Below, one piece after another: positions 1-8,078 of a DNA stretch of 64,000 bases. The stretch's first letter is position 1; each line of letters opens with the position of its first letter. A program made the translations under genes and the position numbers. Source of the stretch: an uncultured Nitrospira sp. (GTDB taxonomy: Bacteria; Nitrospirota; Nitrospiria; Nitrospirales; Nitrospiraceae); contig CABVSR010000016.1 in NCBI GenBank assembly GCA_902500995.1, forward strand, positions 1 through 64,000, written 5' to 3'. The notes under the pieces are model-generated. The model was not told where the DNA came from and did no database searches. It saw only the letters and a program-made list of their open reading frames with translations.

Positions 1-213
1 GGCAACACCGACTGGCAGCGCGACCTCTGGGTCTCCTACTGGAGTTTAGCTGATTTGGCTGAACGGCAGAATAAGACCAGCGAAGCTCGCACCTATTGGA
101 GGCAAGCCTTCACCCTGCTTTCGGGGATCGACAAGCGTGGTCTGCACCTCTCGCCCGAAGACCGGCAGAATTTGGAAACCCTGCGCCGTAAAACCGGCGC
201 GGAAGCCGGCTGA
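1..213 (+). CDS. TPR-repeat protein, C-terminal end (partial)
   Basis: An open frame enters from the left edge and ends at TGA 211-213, giving the last 70 residues. The tail reads NTDWQRDLWVSYWSLADLAE, then an EARTYWRQAF helix. This is the helix-turn-helix rhythm of the tetratricopeptide repeats found at the C-terminus of multi-domain proteins with caspase-, CHAT- or kinase-like N-terminal domains. The N-terminal domain lies outside the window, so function cannot be given. It is convergent with trmL, with about 70 bp between them. The TPR call is fairly safe; anything beyond that is a guess. Confidence 0.7.
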   Translation, partial: GNTDWQRDLWVSYWSLADLAERQNKTSEARTYWRQAFTLLSGIDKRGLHLSPEDRQNLETLRRKTGAEAG

Positions 214-284
214 AGTTCTCGGCAGCCATCGCTTGGTAACGGTACATGGTTTTAGAGACCATAGGCCATCTGCTCTTCGTTTCC

Positions 285-749
285 CTACAGGCACTGCCCG
301 AACTCAGCCTGCCGCCAGGCTTCGTACAGTACGACCGCAACAGCATTGGAGAGATTGAGGCTGCGGCTGCCGGGCACCATCGGCACGCGGATGCGTTGGT
401 GATCGGACACGCTGCCGAGAATCTCCGCCGGCAGTCCTCGGCTTTCCGGGCCGAACACCAGCACGTCGCCCTCTACGTACCGGACCAGGTCGTAGCGTTG
501 GCGACCCTTGGTCGAGACGGCGAACAGTCGCCGGTCTTTCAACCGGTCGCGGCATTGCTCCCACGTTTCATGAACCGACAGCGTCGCGAATTCATGATAA
601 TCCAGCCCCGCCCGCAGCAGCTGCTTGTCCTCCAATGTGAATCCCAGCGGTTTCACCAAGTGGAGCCGGGCCCCGGTATTGGCGCACAGCCTGATGATAT
701 TGCCGGTGTTCGGCGGAATTTCCGGCTGATACAACACGACGTCAAACAT
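285..749 (-). CDS. trmL: tRNA (cytidine(34)-2'-O)-methyltransferase, SPOUT family
   Basis: The 154-residue protein matches TrmL in length. TrmL is a trefoil-knot (SPOUT) enzyme that uses S-adenosylmethionine to 2'-O-methylate the wobble nucleotide of tRNA-Leu. Visible signatures are PPNTGNIIRLCANTG near the N-terminus (motif 1), VFGPESRGLP in the middle (motif 2) and RSLNLSNAVAVVLYEAWRQ at the end (motif 3), which form the knot and the AdoMet pocket. The start is the ATG at 747-749, which gives a full N-terminal strand (MFDVVLYQPEIPPN). It is the last gene of a minus-strand run ychF-bfr-trmL with short gaps, so it is probably co-transcribed with them. Confidence 0.93.
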   Translation of the reverse strand: MFDVVLYQPEIPPNTGNIIRLCANTGARLHLVKPLGFTLEDKQLLRAGLDYHEFATLSVHETWEQCRDRLKDRRLFAVSTKGRQRYDLVRYVEGDVLVFGPESRGLPAEILGSVSDHQRIRVPMVPGSRSLNLSNAVAVVLYEAWRQAEFGQCL

Positions 750-841
750 GGTGATGGAGAAGGGCTCGACTTAGATCGGCAGCCGCGAGCGGAGGGGATG
801 GCCGGCCGCCCGGACAACCAGCCCCTCCGGCCAGTGAGCGC

Positions 842-1300
842 TCACGAACGGAAGGCCTGCACATCACCCGATTTGCGCAGCATCTTATTGACTTCATCGA
901 GATGCAGCTCTTCGCCCACGATCATTTCTCGAGCAAACTCTTCCAGCAGGACCGATTTGCGTTCCGCCAGTTTGAGCAGTTCGTAGTAGGACGCGATGGC
1001 GGCTTTTTCATGCTCCAGGCTTTCGCGCAAAATATCGCCGATATCGTGCCGTTCCGTTTCAAGCAGAGTCCCGATCTTCAGCGACGGGTGCCCGCCCAGC
1101 AGCGTGACCAGCTCGCCGGCCTTGTGCGCATGGGCGAGGCTTTCATCAGCATTGCTCTTCAGCCAGGACACGATCGGAATCCGATTGTACCCGTAAATCA
1201 TCAGCGCATAATGCGTGTACCGGACGACCCCGGCCAGTTCCAGTTCCATGATTCGATTCAGAATTGCCACCGCCCGTTGTGTCTCTTGTTCGTTCATCAT
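842..1300 (-). CDS. bfr: Bacterioferritin-like diiron protein
   Basis: A 152-residue ferritin-superfamily four-helix protein. The paired carboxylate/histidine ligands of a ferroxidase site can be read as ELAGVVRYTHYAL (helix A), DESLAHAHKAGEL (helix B), ESLEHEKAAIASYYELL (helix C) and GEELHLDEV (helix D). In this family such proteins oxidise Fe(II) and store it, or protect against peroxide. Length and helix spacing fit bacterioferritin rather than Dps. Two ATGs lie in tandem at 1295-1300. A GGAG about 5 nt upstream favours the first. It sits between ychF (41-nt gap) and trmL on the same strand. Whether it binds haem is not decidable by eye. Confidence 0.82.
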   Translation of the reverse strand: MMNEQETQRAVAILNRIMELELAGVVRYTHYALMIYGYNRIPIVSWLKSNADESLAHAHKAGELVTLLGGHPSLKIGTLLETERHDIGDILRESLEHEKAAIASYYELLKLAERKSVLLEEFAREMIVGEELHLDEVNKMLRKSGDVQAFRS

Positions 1301-1341
1301 CGATCTCCGATCAGGTAAAACTGTCCCGTCTCATTACTTGG

Positions 1342-2433
1342 CTAGACGTTAAACCGGAAGTGCATGACGTCGCCGTCCCGCACGACATACTCTTTCCCTT
1401 CCAGCCGCATCTTGCCCTTTTCCTTCGCACCCGCCTCGCCCTTGCAGGCGATGTAGTCGTCGTAGCCGATCACTTCGGCCCGAATGAACCCTTTTTCGAA
1501 ATCTCCATGGATCACCCCGGCGGCCTGCGGCGCGGTGTCGCCGATATGAATGGTCCAGGCGCGGACTTCCTTCACGCCCGCCGTGAAGTAGGTTTGCAGC
1601 CCGAGAAGTTGATAGGCCGCCCGGATCAGCCGATTGAGCCCCGGCTCCTTCATCCCGATATCGGCCAAGAACTCTTGCTTTTCCTCGTCGGAGAGCACGG
1701 CGATTTCCGACTCCAGGGCGGCGCAAATGGCGACGACCGGCGCCCCTTCCCGGGCGGCATGTTCTTCCACGCGCGCCAGCAAGGGATTACCGGTGAAGCC
1801 CTTCTCGGACACATTGGCCACATACATCACCGGTTTCATCGTGAGCAGGCACAGCGGTTTCAACAGGGCCCGCTGCGCCGGATCCAGCTTCAGCGTTCGC
1901 GCCGGCTTGCCCTCGTTCAGGCAGGCCGCCACTTGCACCAGCAAGTCGCCCAGCTTGGCGGCATCTTTATCGCCCGAGCGAATCAATTTCACATTCCGTT
2001 CTTGCGCCTTTTCGACGGTCGTGAGGTCGGCCAGGGCGAGTTCGGTCACGATGGTGGCAATGTCGGAAATCGGGTCGACCTTGCCCGCCACATGCACCAC
2101 ATTGTCGTCTTCGAAACAGCGCACCACGTTCACGATCCCGTCGGTTTCACGAATATTAGCGAGGAACTGGTTCCCCAACCCTTCGCCCTTCGAGGCCCCC
2201 GCCACCAGTCCGGCGATATCCACAAACTCGGTCGTGGCATACTGCATCCGCTGCGGCTTGACGATATCGGCCAGCGCCTGCATCCGCGCATCCGGCACTT
2301 CGACGATGCCGATATTCGGCTCGATCGTGCAGAACGGATAGTTCTCCGCCGCAATTCCCGATTTGGTCAGCGCATTAAAGAGAGTGGACTTGCCCACATT
2401 CGGCAGCCCGACGATTCCACATTTCACACTCAT
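1342..2433 (-). CDS. ychF: YchF/OLA1-type redox-responsive ribosome-binding ATPase
   Basis: The 363-residue length is standard for YchF, an Obg-family P-loop NTPase that prefers ATP and binds ribosomes. The P-loop [15 protein letters not shown] is at residues 8-22. It is followed by the switch region ([20 protein letters not shown]), the helical coiled-coil insertion, and a C-terminal TGS domain that includes [20 protein letters not shown] and ends [14 protein letters not shown]. The G4 position ([10 protein letters not shown] instead of NKxD) is the usual YchF departure from true GTPases. It is the first gene of the ychF-bfr-trmL run. Confidence 0.96.
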   Translation of the reverse strand: MSVKCGIVGLPNVGKSTLFNALTKSGIAAENYPFCTIEPNIGIVEVPDARMQALADIVKPQRMQYATTEFVDIAGLVAGASKGEGLGNQFLANIRETDGIVNVVRCFEDDNVVHVAGKVDPISDIATIVTELALADLTTVEKAQERNVKLIRSGDKDAAKLGDLLVQVAACLNEGKPARTLKLDPAQRALLKPLCLLTMKPVMYVANVSEKGFTGNPLLARVEEHAAREGAPVVAICAALESEIAVLSDEEKQEFLADIGMKEPGLNRLIRAAYQLLGLQTYFTAGVKEVRAWTIHIGDTAPQAAGVIHGDFEKGFIRAEVIGYDDYIACKGEAGAKEKGKMRLEGKEYVVRDGDVMHFRFNV

Positions 2434-2651
2434 GACGATCCCTTCCTAGTCTTACTCAGTGATCCGGTCCCGCGTTCCACGCGCTCTATGGCTGGAGGGA
2501 AAAACGAACCGCGGAGGCGCATTCTACGTGTTCAAGGCCGGCCTGGTCCACCCCATTGATTTCCAGGGAAGCGGCCGGGCCCGGCGTGGTGGGTGAGTTC
2601 AGAATCCGGTCTCAGGATAGGAGCGTAGACGGATGGGGATACCGCAGCCGA

Positions 2652-3725
2652 TCACCACTTCCCTGGCGGCACAACCGCAGAGACCGGCATAGGCGGCACG
2701 ACCGCATCGGGGTTGCGGAACAGGGCGCCGGAGGCCTGAATAATCCAATTCACCAGATCCGTATCGTTCTGCTGCGCATAAAACCAGGTCGTGGCCATCA
2801 GGCCATAGACGTGCCGGGATAAGGCATACCGGCTGAGATTGCGCGTCGTGGAGGCCTGCTTCCAAGTGGCGCCGATCACGCGAAACCCTTCGTCTTGCAT
2901 CACGGCTATGGAGGGGAAATCCCCCTGCTCGTCGTAATGCCAATCACACAAGACAATGTCGCGCGGAAGCCGATCGCGTAGCCGTTTTCCATATCCGTCG
3001 GCGATGCCATGGAGATATTTGGCGGGAGTACCGGGAAATTCCGCCGGGTTCAAGAGCATGTCGGCCCACATCCAGGTCTCGACGCCTTTCCGGCTCAGAT
3101 ACTCATGCAGCCGGAGCACATCCCGCAGGAAGAGATCAGCCGGAACCATGACTTCGCCCAGCTTCAGCCATTTCGACACCTGTCCGACGGTCCATCCCAA
3201 GGCTTCGTCATGCCCGATGTGGAGGGCCCGCGGATGCAGCGACTGGATGAGTTCATCAAGGAATGGAAACACCAGCGCGTAGGTCGCGTCCTTGCGGGGA
3301 TCATAGGAGATGGTGTTGAACATCAAGTCGGGGTACCGCCGCTGAAAGAACTTTTCCTGATGCGTGAGCAACTTGAGCTCTGGAATCACCTCCAAGCCAT
3401 GCGCGCGCGCATAGGCGACCCAGGACAGAAACTCCGCTTTTTTCCACGCGCCCTTGGCCGGCCTCCACGGCGCATGATCGAACTGGACGGCGTCGGTCAG
3501 CAGCACCTGAATCGCCGTATAGCCGGCCGCCTGCGCGTAATTCACAAACCCCCGCGCGCGCTCCGGCGACACGGCTCCCGTCAGGGCGAAATGCATGATC
3601 CGCAGGCTTTCTCCCGCAGACCCCGGCGAGGTCTCTGCTGCCTCGCTGCTTCCCAAAAACCCGGCGCACATGACCAGCAGGATACATAACAGCGTGCCGG
3701 CAGGGCCTATTCGTTGCGCTCTCAT
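2652..3725 (-). CDS. Secreted glycoside-hydrolase-20-like TIM-barrel protein
   Basis: A protein of about 357 residues with a hydrophobic signal sequence (LLCILLVMCAGFLGSSEAAE), so probably exported. The body resembles the catalytic barrel of family 20 beta-hexosaminidases. HGLEVIPELKLLTHQ corresponds to the strand usually written RGIEVIPEID, and HIGHDEALGW carries the Asp-Glu pair (about D174-E175) that in GH20 polarises the N-acetyl group and donates the proton. The family usually reads HIGGDE. The protein lacks the GH20 N-terminal domain and is short, so it may be a diverged hydrolase or a non-catalytic sugar binder. A GTG lies one codon upstream of the ATG chosen. It stands alone between ychF and a divergent gene. 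Confidence 0.6.
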   Translation of the reverse strand: MRAQRIGPAGTLLCILLVMCAGFLGSSEAAETSPGSAGESLRIMHFALTGAVSPERARGFVNYAQAAGYTAIQVLLTDAVQFDHAPWRPAKGAWKKAEFLSWVAYARAHGLEVIPELKLLTHQEKFFQRRYPDLMFNTISYDPRKDATYALVFPFLDELIQSLHPRALHIGHDEALGWTVGQVSKWLKLGEVMVPADLFLRDVLRLHEYLSRKGVETWMWADMLLNPAEFPGTPAKYLHGIADGYGKRLRDRLPRDIVLCDWHYDEQGDFPSIAVMQDEGFRVIGATWKQASTTRNLSRYALSRHVYGLMATTWFYAQQNDTDLVNWIIQASGALFRNPDAVVPPMPVSAVVPPGKW

Positions 3726-4048
3726 CACGATGTTCTGTCCGTCGGATCACCGGCAACCATGTCGCCGAGCCATTGCTCATCAACGCATGAATACGTAGAC
3801 AAAAAAGCAGGTCGGCAAAATACACCGGGACATGCGGGCCGTCAAGAAATCACGACGAAGAAATCGTCAGGATAAGGAATTTTTCTCTCGCCTGTAGAGC
3901 AACGTATGACAACCCAATGAAATCCAACTACAGAAAGACGTGCAAGACGCCGGGGCAGGCTCAGACGGAATGAGCAAATCGCTTGGGTCTGGTTCCGGTT
4001 CGCCCTACACTGACGTGACGCACACACAAGGCTCAGGGAGGAGCGGCA
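3726..4048. other. Intergenic region between divergent genes
   Basis: About 320 bp separate two divergent genes. The only candidate signal is the promoter listed for the rightward gene, followed by a good AGGGAGGAG ribosome site before ATG 4049. No RNA gene or repeat is recognised. Confidence 0.6.
3983..4011 (+). promoter_or_regulatory. Candidate sigma-70-type promoter
   Basis: TTGGGT (3983-3988) and TACACT (4006-4011) are separated by 17 bp, about 40 bp upstream of ATG 4049. Both hexamers deviate from consensus, so this is a suggestion from spacing and position only. Confidence 0.35.
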
Positions 4049-4711
4049 ATGAAGAAAACACGAACCGGCAGGGTCCGATCGGCCCTCTGCGCGATCATCA
4101 GCTTGATCCTACTGTCATTGCTGACGGGAGAGTGGTCCGGTGCCCGATCGGCGATGGCGCGGGACGGCGAATCGCCCACGCTCATCCCACAGCCGAACAG
4201 CAACGTGGAATTAACGATCGACCTCGCGGGCTTCAGGATAGAACGGGATCGTCTCACAGCAGACGGGCGGCGCTATATCGGGGCTTCGCATCCCGCGACA
4301 GGCATCAATGTCGCTATTGCGATGGAGCAGGTGGGCGGATTGGCTTCAACCGGTGGATGCATCACCCACCTGCGGCAATTGAAGAAAGGACCAACGGTCA
4401 GCCGGGGGATTGACGTGGCTCTCTCGACCAGTCGCGACATGCCGACGCTCGAATACACGCTGCGCCGCTTCCAAGGTGTTCGCCTCGACCAAAAAAGCCT
4501 GTACGCCTGTATGGCTCACGCGGATGTCTATGCCCACATCCATGTGTCCAAACTGCAGTATACCGATGCCGATGCCTCGCTCTTTCAGCAGCTTCTGAGC
4601 ACGTTTCGCTTGGAGAAGGGATCGTCGGCGAGGCTGAGAGCTCAACGACCTGAGACCGGCGCCCAGCTCCTTTTCGTGGAGACCACGCTTGCCGCTAGCG
4701 GGGCGCCGTGA
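4049..4711 (+). CDS. Exported protein of unknown function
   Basis: A 220-residue protein with a basic start (MKKTRTGRVRS) and hydrophobic stretch (ALCAIISLILLSLLTG), probably a signal peptide for the periplasm. The mature part has a few cysteines (GGCITHLRQL, SLYACMAHAD) but no catalytic motif I recognise. AGGGAGGAG is well placed before the ATG. Its 3' end overlaps the convergent gene at 4695 by 17 bp. I do not recognise the family. Confidence 0.65.
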   Translation: MKKTRTGRVRSALCAIISLILLSLLTGEWSGARSAMARDGESPTLIPQPNSNVELTIDLAGFRIERDRLTADGRRYIGASHPATGINVAIAMEQVGGLASTGGCITHLRQLKKGPTVSRGIDVALSTSRDMPTLEYTLRRFQGVRLDQKSLYACMAHADVYAHIHVSKLQYTDADASLFQQLLSTFRLEKGSSARLRAQRPETGAQLLFVETTLAASGAP

Positions 4712-5912
4712 GCGCATCCTGAGCCGTGTGACCGCTCAGGGATTTTTCCTGGATGTTGTGCTGGATCTCCAAGGCAATGACCCGCGCCAGTTGATCCGGT
4801 GACAGCGCGCCCATCGGCATTCCTTGGGTCTCCCGATAAAAGGGGTCATCGGGGGCAGCGGATCGGTGCACGTTGACCAGAATGGCGGCCGGTTGAATGC
4901 GCTGCTCCCGCTTTCCCACCACCACCGCCTTCTCTTCAGGCTGCACCCTGGTGCGGGTGGCCCAATCGCGCTGGTCGATTTTCACATAGGCGACATTCCA
5001 GATTTTTCCGTTCAGAAGACTGCGGACGGCCTTCGGCGTCTGCTCCAGATAGGTGGGCTCCCGGACGATCTTCTGCAAGGCTTCACGAATGCGGATGTCG
5101 TACAACTTCGTCGCCGAATCGGCCTGCGTGGGCGAGATCGGCGCGCGGCTGCCGACTTCATACCACGGTTGTCCCTCGAGGCTCTTCTGATCATCCACGG
5201 TTCGTAGATAGGTCTCGAAGAGTTGCTGCAGCAGCCGGGCACGCTCTTCCGCAGGCACACGCGCAATCTCCTCCTCCGTGAGGATCGGCGCGTTCTGGAG
5301 CGTTCGTTCCACGGTAACCGCCTTCGCCTTTGGCGCGGTGTCCGCCTTGCTCACCACCCACTGGAATTCCCTCGCCAGCGCCGGAAGCAACTTATCCGGC
5401 TGGTTGAGCTGCCCCTGCTCTCTAAGGGAGGACGCGCTGATCAGCAACGTGACACGACCCGGCTCCTTCGTGCGGGCCACCAGAAACGCAAAGCGTTTCC
5501 CTTCATCATTGACCACGACCGGTTCGATCACGACCTGCTTGAGCGCCTGTTTTGTGAGGCTTTCATCGAAACGCGGATAGTCGGCCCGGTGCTGCAGCAT
5601 GATGGTGAACGCGTCGATCACGGTCCGGGCAGCGGCATCGAGATCGGACGCCTCGATTCCGCCGCCGCCCGCGGCCGTGCCAGGGCTTAGAAACACCTGA
5701 AAGGGTGCGCCGGGAATCTCTCGCCCCTCCCCGCTCACAGCAGGCTCTGTGGTTTCGGCGTGGGGGTTGTGGCCTTGATGATTCGCCTGCAGCTCAGGCG
5801 CCAACAGGAATGAACCGGCGAGCAGAGCCGCGCCCAGAGTGCCGATTACCGGCCGTCGGAAGGTGATGACCGGACCCGCCTGCAAGCCACATTCAGTGCG
5901 CCGGTTCGGCAT
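4695..5912 (-). CDS. Exported protein of unknown function, coupled to galE
   Basis: A 405-residue protein from ATG 5912. The open frame runs much further upstream but only inside galE, so that extension is rejected. GAGGGGG lies 6 nt before ATG 5912 and only 1 nt before the alternative ATG 5918. The N-terminus has a signal peptide (PVIGTLGAALLAGSFLLAPELQA) followed by a His-rich linker (NHQGHNPHAETTE). The mature part is soluble and charged, with DLDAAARTVIDAFTIML and a long C-terminal helix region. It begins 11 nt after the galE stop, so the two are likely translated from one mRNA. No known domain is recognised. Confidence 0.68.
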   Translation of the reverse strand: MPNRRTECGLQAGPVITFRRPVIGTLGAALLAGSFLLAPELQANHQGHNPHAETTEPAVSGEGREIPGAPFQVFLSPGTAAGGGGIEASDLDAAARTVIDAFTIMLQHRADYPRFDESLTKQALKQVVIEPVVVNDEGKRFAFLVARTKEPGRVTLLISASSLREQGQLNQPDKLLPALAREFQWVVSKADTAPKAKAVTVERTLQNAPILTEEEIARVPAEERARLLQQLFETYLRTVDDQKSLEGQPWYEVGSRAPISPTQADSATKLYDIRIREALQKIVREPTYLEQTPKAVRSLLNGKIWNVAYVKIDQRDWATRTRVQPEEKAVVVGKREQRIQPAAILVNVHRSAAPDDPFYRETQGMPMGALSPDQLARVIALEIQHNIQEKSLSGHTAQDALTAPR

Positions 5913-5923
5913 CACCATCCCCC

Positions 5924-6943
5924 TCAACCCGCATACCCGTTCGGATTGTTCTGTTGCCAGCGCCAGGCATCGGCACACATCTCTTCCAACCCGCGGGCGG
6001 CCCGCCACCCCAACGATTTCAAGGCATATCCTGGATCGGCATAACAGGAGGCGACATCGCCGGGACGCCGCGGGGCAATCTTGTACGGCACCGCCTTCCC
6101 GCTGGCCTTCTCGAACGCCCGGACAATCTCCAGCACACTGTACCCGTTCCCTGTGCCAAGATTGACCGTCACACAATCTTCGGGGCGTTCCAGATGGGCC
6201 AACGCCTCCAACGCCTTCAGATGCCCCAGCGCCAAATCCACCACGTGAATGTAATCGCGCACGCCGGTTCCGTCGGAGGTGGAATAGTCATTGCCCCACA
6301 CATTCAAATGTTCCCGGCGGCCCACCGCCACCTGTGCCACAAACGGCAGAAGATTATTCGGCATGCCCTGAGGGTCTTCGCCGATCAGGCCGCTGGCATG
6401 CGCTCCGACAGGGTTAAAGTACCGTAAAATACCGATCCGCCAGGAGCGATAGCTGCGCTGCAGGTCGCGCAAGATCTCTTCCACCATCAACTTCGTCCGC
6501 CCATAGGGATTCGTCGCGGATAAGGGATGAGCTTCGGTCAGCGGCAAGCGCTGCGGATCTCCATACACGGTGGCCGAGGAACTGAAGACGAGTGTGTGCA
6601 CGCCGCATTCCCCCATCGCTTCCAGCAGCCGCAACGACCCGACCACATTGTTATCGTAGTAGGCGAGCGGCTTCTCCACCGATTCACCCACCGCTTTCAA
6701 CCCGGCAAAATGGATGACCGACGTGGCGCCGCTCTCCCGGAGCGCCGCAACCAGGGCCGCCCGATCCCGAATGTCGCCCCGAATCACACGAAGTGATTTT
6801 CCCGTGATGCGTTGCACGCGCGCCAGGGCTTCAGGATGGCTATTGGAAAAATTATCGAACACCGTCACTGCCGAGCCGGCATTGAGCAGTTCCACACAGG
6901 TATGCGATCCGATATACCCGGCGCCTCCCGTCACCAAAATCAT
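5924..6943 (-). CDS. galE: UDP-glucose 4-epimerase
   Basis: The 339-residue length is typical. GalE interconverts UDP-glucose and UDP-galactose with tightly bound NAD+. The Rossmann motif VTGGAGYIGSHTCVELL is at the N-terminus. The catalytic site appears as VFSSSATVYGDP (Ser) and NPYGRTKLMVE (YxxxK). RYFNPVGAHASGLIGEDP and RDYIHVVDLALGHL are standard GalE blocks. The start at ATG 6941-6943 is fixed by MILVTGG and by GGAGG upstream. Together with the galM-like gene at 11703 it points to galactose or exopolysaccharide sugar metabolism. Confidence 0.96.
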   Translation of the reverse strand: MILVTGGAGYIGSHTCVELLNAGSAVTVFDNFSNSHPEALARVQRITGKSLRVIRGDIRDRAALVAALRESGATSVIHFAGLKAVGESVEKPLAYYDNNVVGSLRLLEAMGECGVHTLVFSSSATVYGDPQRLPLTEAHPLSATNPYGRTKLMVEEILRDLQRSYRSWRIGILRYFNPVGAHASGLIGEDPQGMPNNLLPFVAQVAVGRREHLNVWGNDYSTSDGTGVRDYIHVVDLALGHLKALEALAHLERPEDCVTVNLGTGNGYSVLEIVRAFEKASGKAVPYKIAPRRPGDVASCYADPGYALKSLGWRAARGLEEMCADAWRWQQNNPNGYAG

Positions 6944-7112
6944 GCGCGTTGCCTCCGCTGAATGAAATGAGCTGCCTGCTGCTGCCGGCCTACGATACAC
7001 CGCCTCGAGGGTCCGCACAATGGCAGATTGCCACGGCACACCCGGCATCAAATGGAATCCCACTAGCTGTGGCCCGTCGCACTCCGCTACACTTTGATCG
7101 CACAAGGACTCG

Positions 7113-7985
7113 ATGCCACACGAACGCGCCACCGACTATTACGCCATCCTCGAACTTTCTTCTGACGCCACGGAAGCCGACATCAGACGCGCCTGGCATG
7201 AACAGATGCAGGTCTGGCACCCCGATCGTTTCGTGCACTCGCCGGCGCTACACAAGAAAGCCGAAGCCCGCACGCAACTGATCAATCAGGCCTATCAAAC
7301 ACTCGGTGACCTCGCCGCCCGAGCCCGTTATGATCATGGGAGGCGCAATCCCGCCGCGCCGCCCGCTGCGCCGTCCTCTCCACCGCGCCCCTCTCCTGCG
7401 GCTCGCCCGCAACCAACCGCCCGCTCGCGACAGGAGTTGCGCGGACCACAAACGATGTTGAACGTCACCCGGTTCGGTCATCCAAAGATCATGGTCCCCG
7501 CCATCCATATGCTGGTCGATGTGCAGGAAACGCAGCCCTATGAATTCAAGGGACTCATCCGGATTGCGGGAACTCGCAAACAGGCCTTGCCCGCCGGCGA
7601 CTACGCCATCGCGGAAGCGCCCGACATATTTTGCGTCGAACGCCGGCGCGCGGAAGACTTCAATACCATTGTCTCGAATCCGGCCGACAATCGCCCGCGC
7701 TTTTTGCGCGAACTCGAACCGCTCCTCGCTGTCCCCCACCGTTTTCTGGTCATCGAGGGCGCCCTGCACGCCAACCGCGGCGGAGGACGGCTTGGCCAGT
7801 ATCACCGCAATGGCTTGATCGACTTTCTCGATTCCCTGACGGCGCGATTCGGAATTCAGATCGTTCAGGCAGAGACTCGCGAAGAAGCCGAGGAACGGAT
7901 TGCGAATCTCGCCGCCATCCATTACGCCTACCATCTCGCGGAACAACAAGGACTGGGCCGGTGCCTGACGGAAAATGATGCCTGA
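7113..7985 (+). CDS. J-domain / ERCC4-type nuclease fusion protein
   Basis: A 290-residue two-domain protein. Residues 7-75 are a J domain (YYAILELSSDATEADIRRAW, HPD at 36-38, then a QAYQTLGDLAARARYD helix), the part of DnaJ that stimulates Hsp70 ATPase. A Pro/Ala-rich linker spans about 80-110. Residues 130-275 match the ERCC4 (XPF/Mus81) nuclease core: VDVQETQPYEF corresponds to the family VDxRE strand (D136, E139), AGDYAI gives GD at 162-163, and VERRRAEDF gives the ERKxxxD signature with Arg for Lys (E176, R177, R178, D182). FLVIEGAL follows as in the family. So all acidic metal ligands are present. An AAA+ ATPase gene follows 93 bp downstream on the same strand. The domain calls are inferred from motifs; the fusion itself is directly visible. 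Confidence 0.75.
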   Translation: MPHERATDYYAILELSSDATEADIRRAWHEQMQVWHPDRFVHSPALHKKAEARTQLINQAYQTLGDLAARARYDHGRRNPAAPPAAPSSPPRPSPAARPQPTARSRQELRGPQTMLNVTRFGHPKIMVPAIHMLVDVQETQPYEFKGLIRIAGTRKQALPAGDYAIAEAPDIFCVERRRAEDFNTIVSNPADNRPRFLRELEPLLAVPHRFLVIEGALHANRGGGRLGQYHRNGLIDFLDSLTARFGIQIVQAETREEAEERIANLAAIHYAYHLAEQQGLGRCLTENDA

Positions 7986-8078
7986 GCCAGCTTGAACAGG
8001 TCTGCCTGGGATGTGATCGATCCGGCAATCGACCCTTTTCTTGGTGACCTCCCGGCCTCGTGATAGCATGTCACTCCT

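Noticed and set aside
5913-6176. Upstream extension of the exported protein gene (frame open to 6176)
   Set aside because: Lies entirely inside galE; Cys/Arg-rich composition; signal peptide and ribosome site fit ATG 5912.
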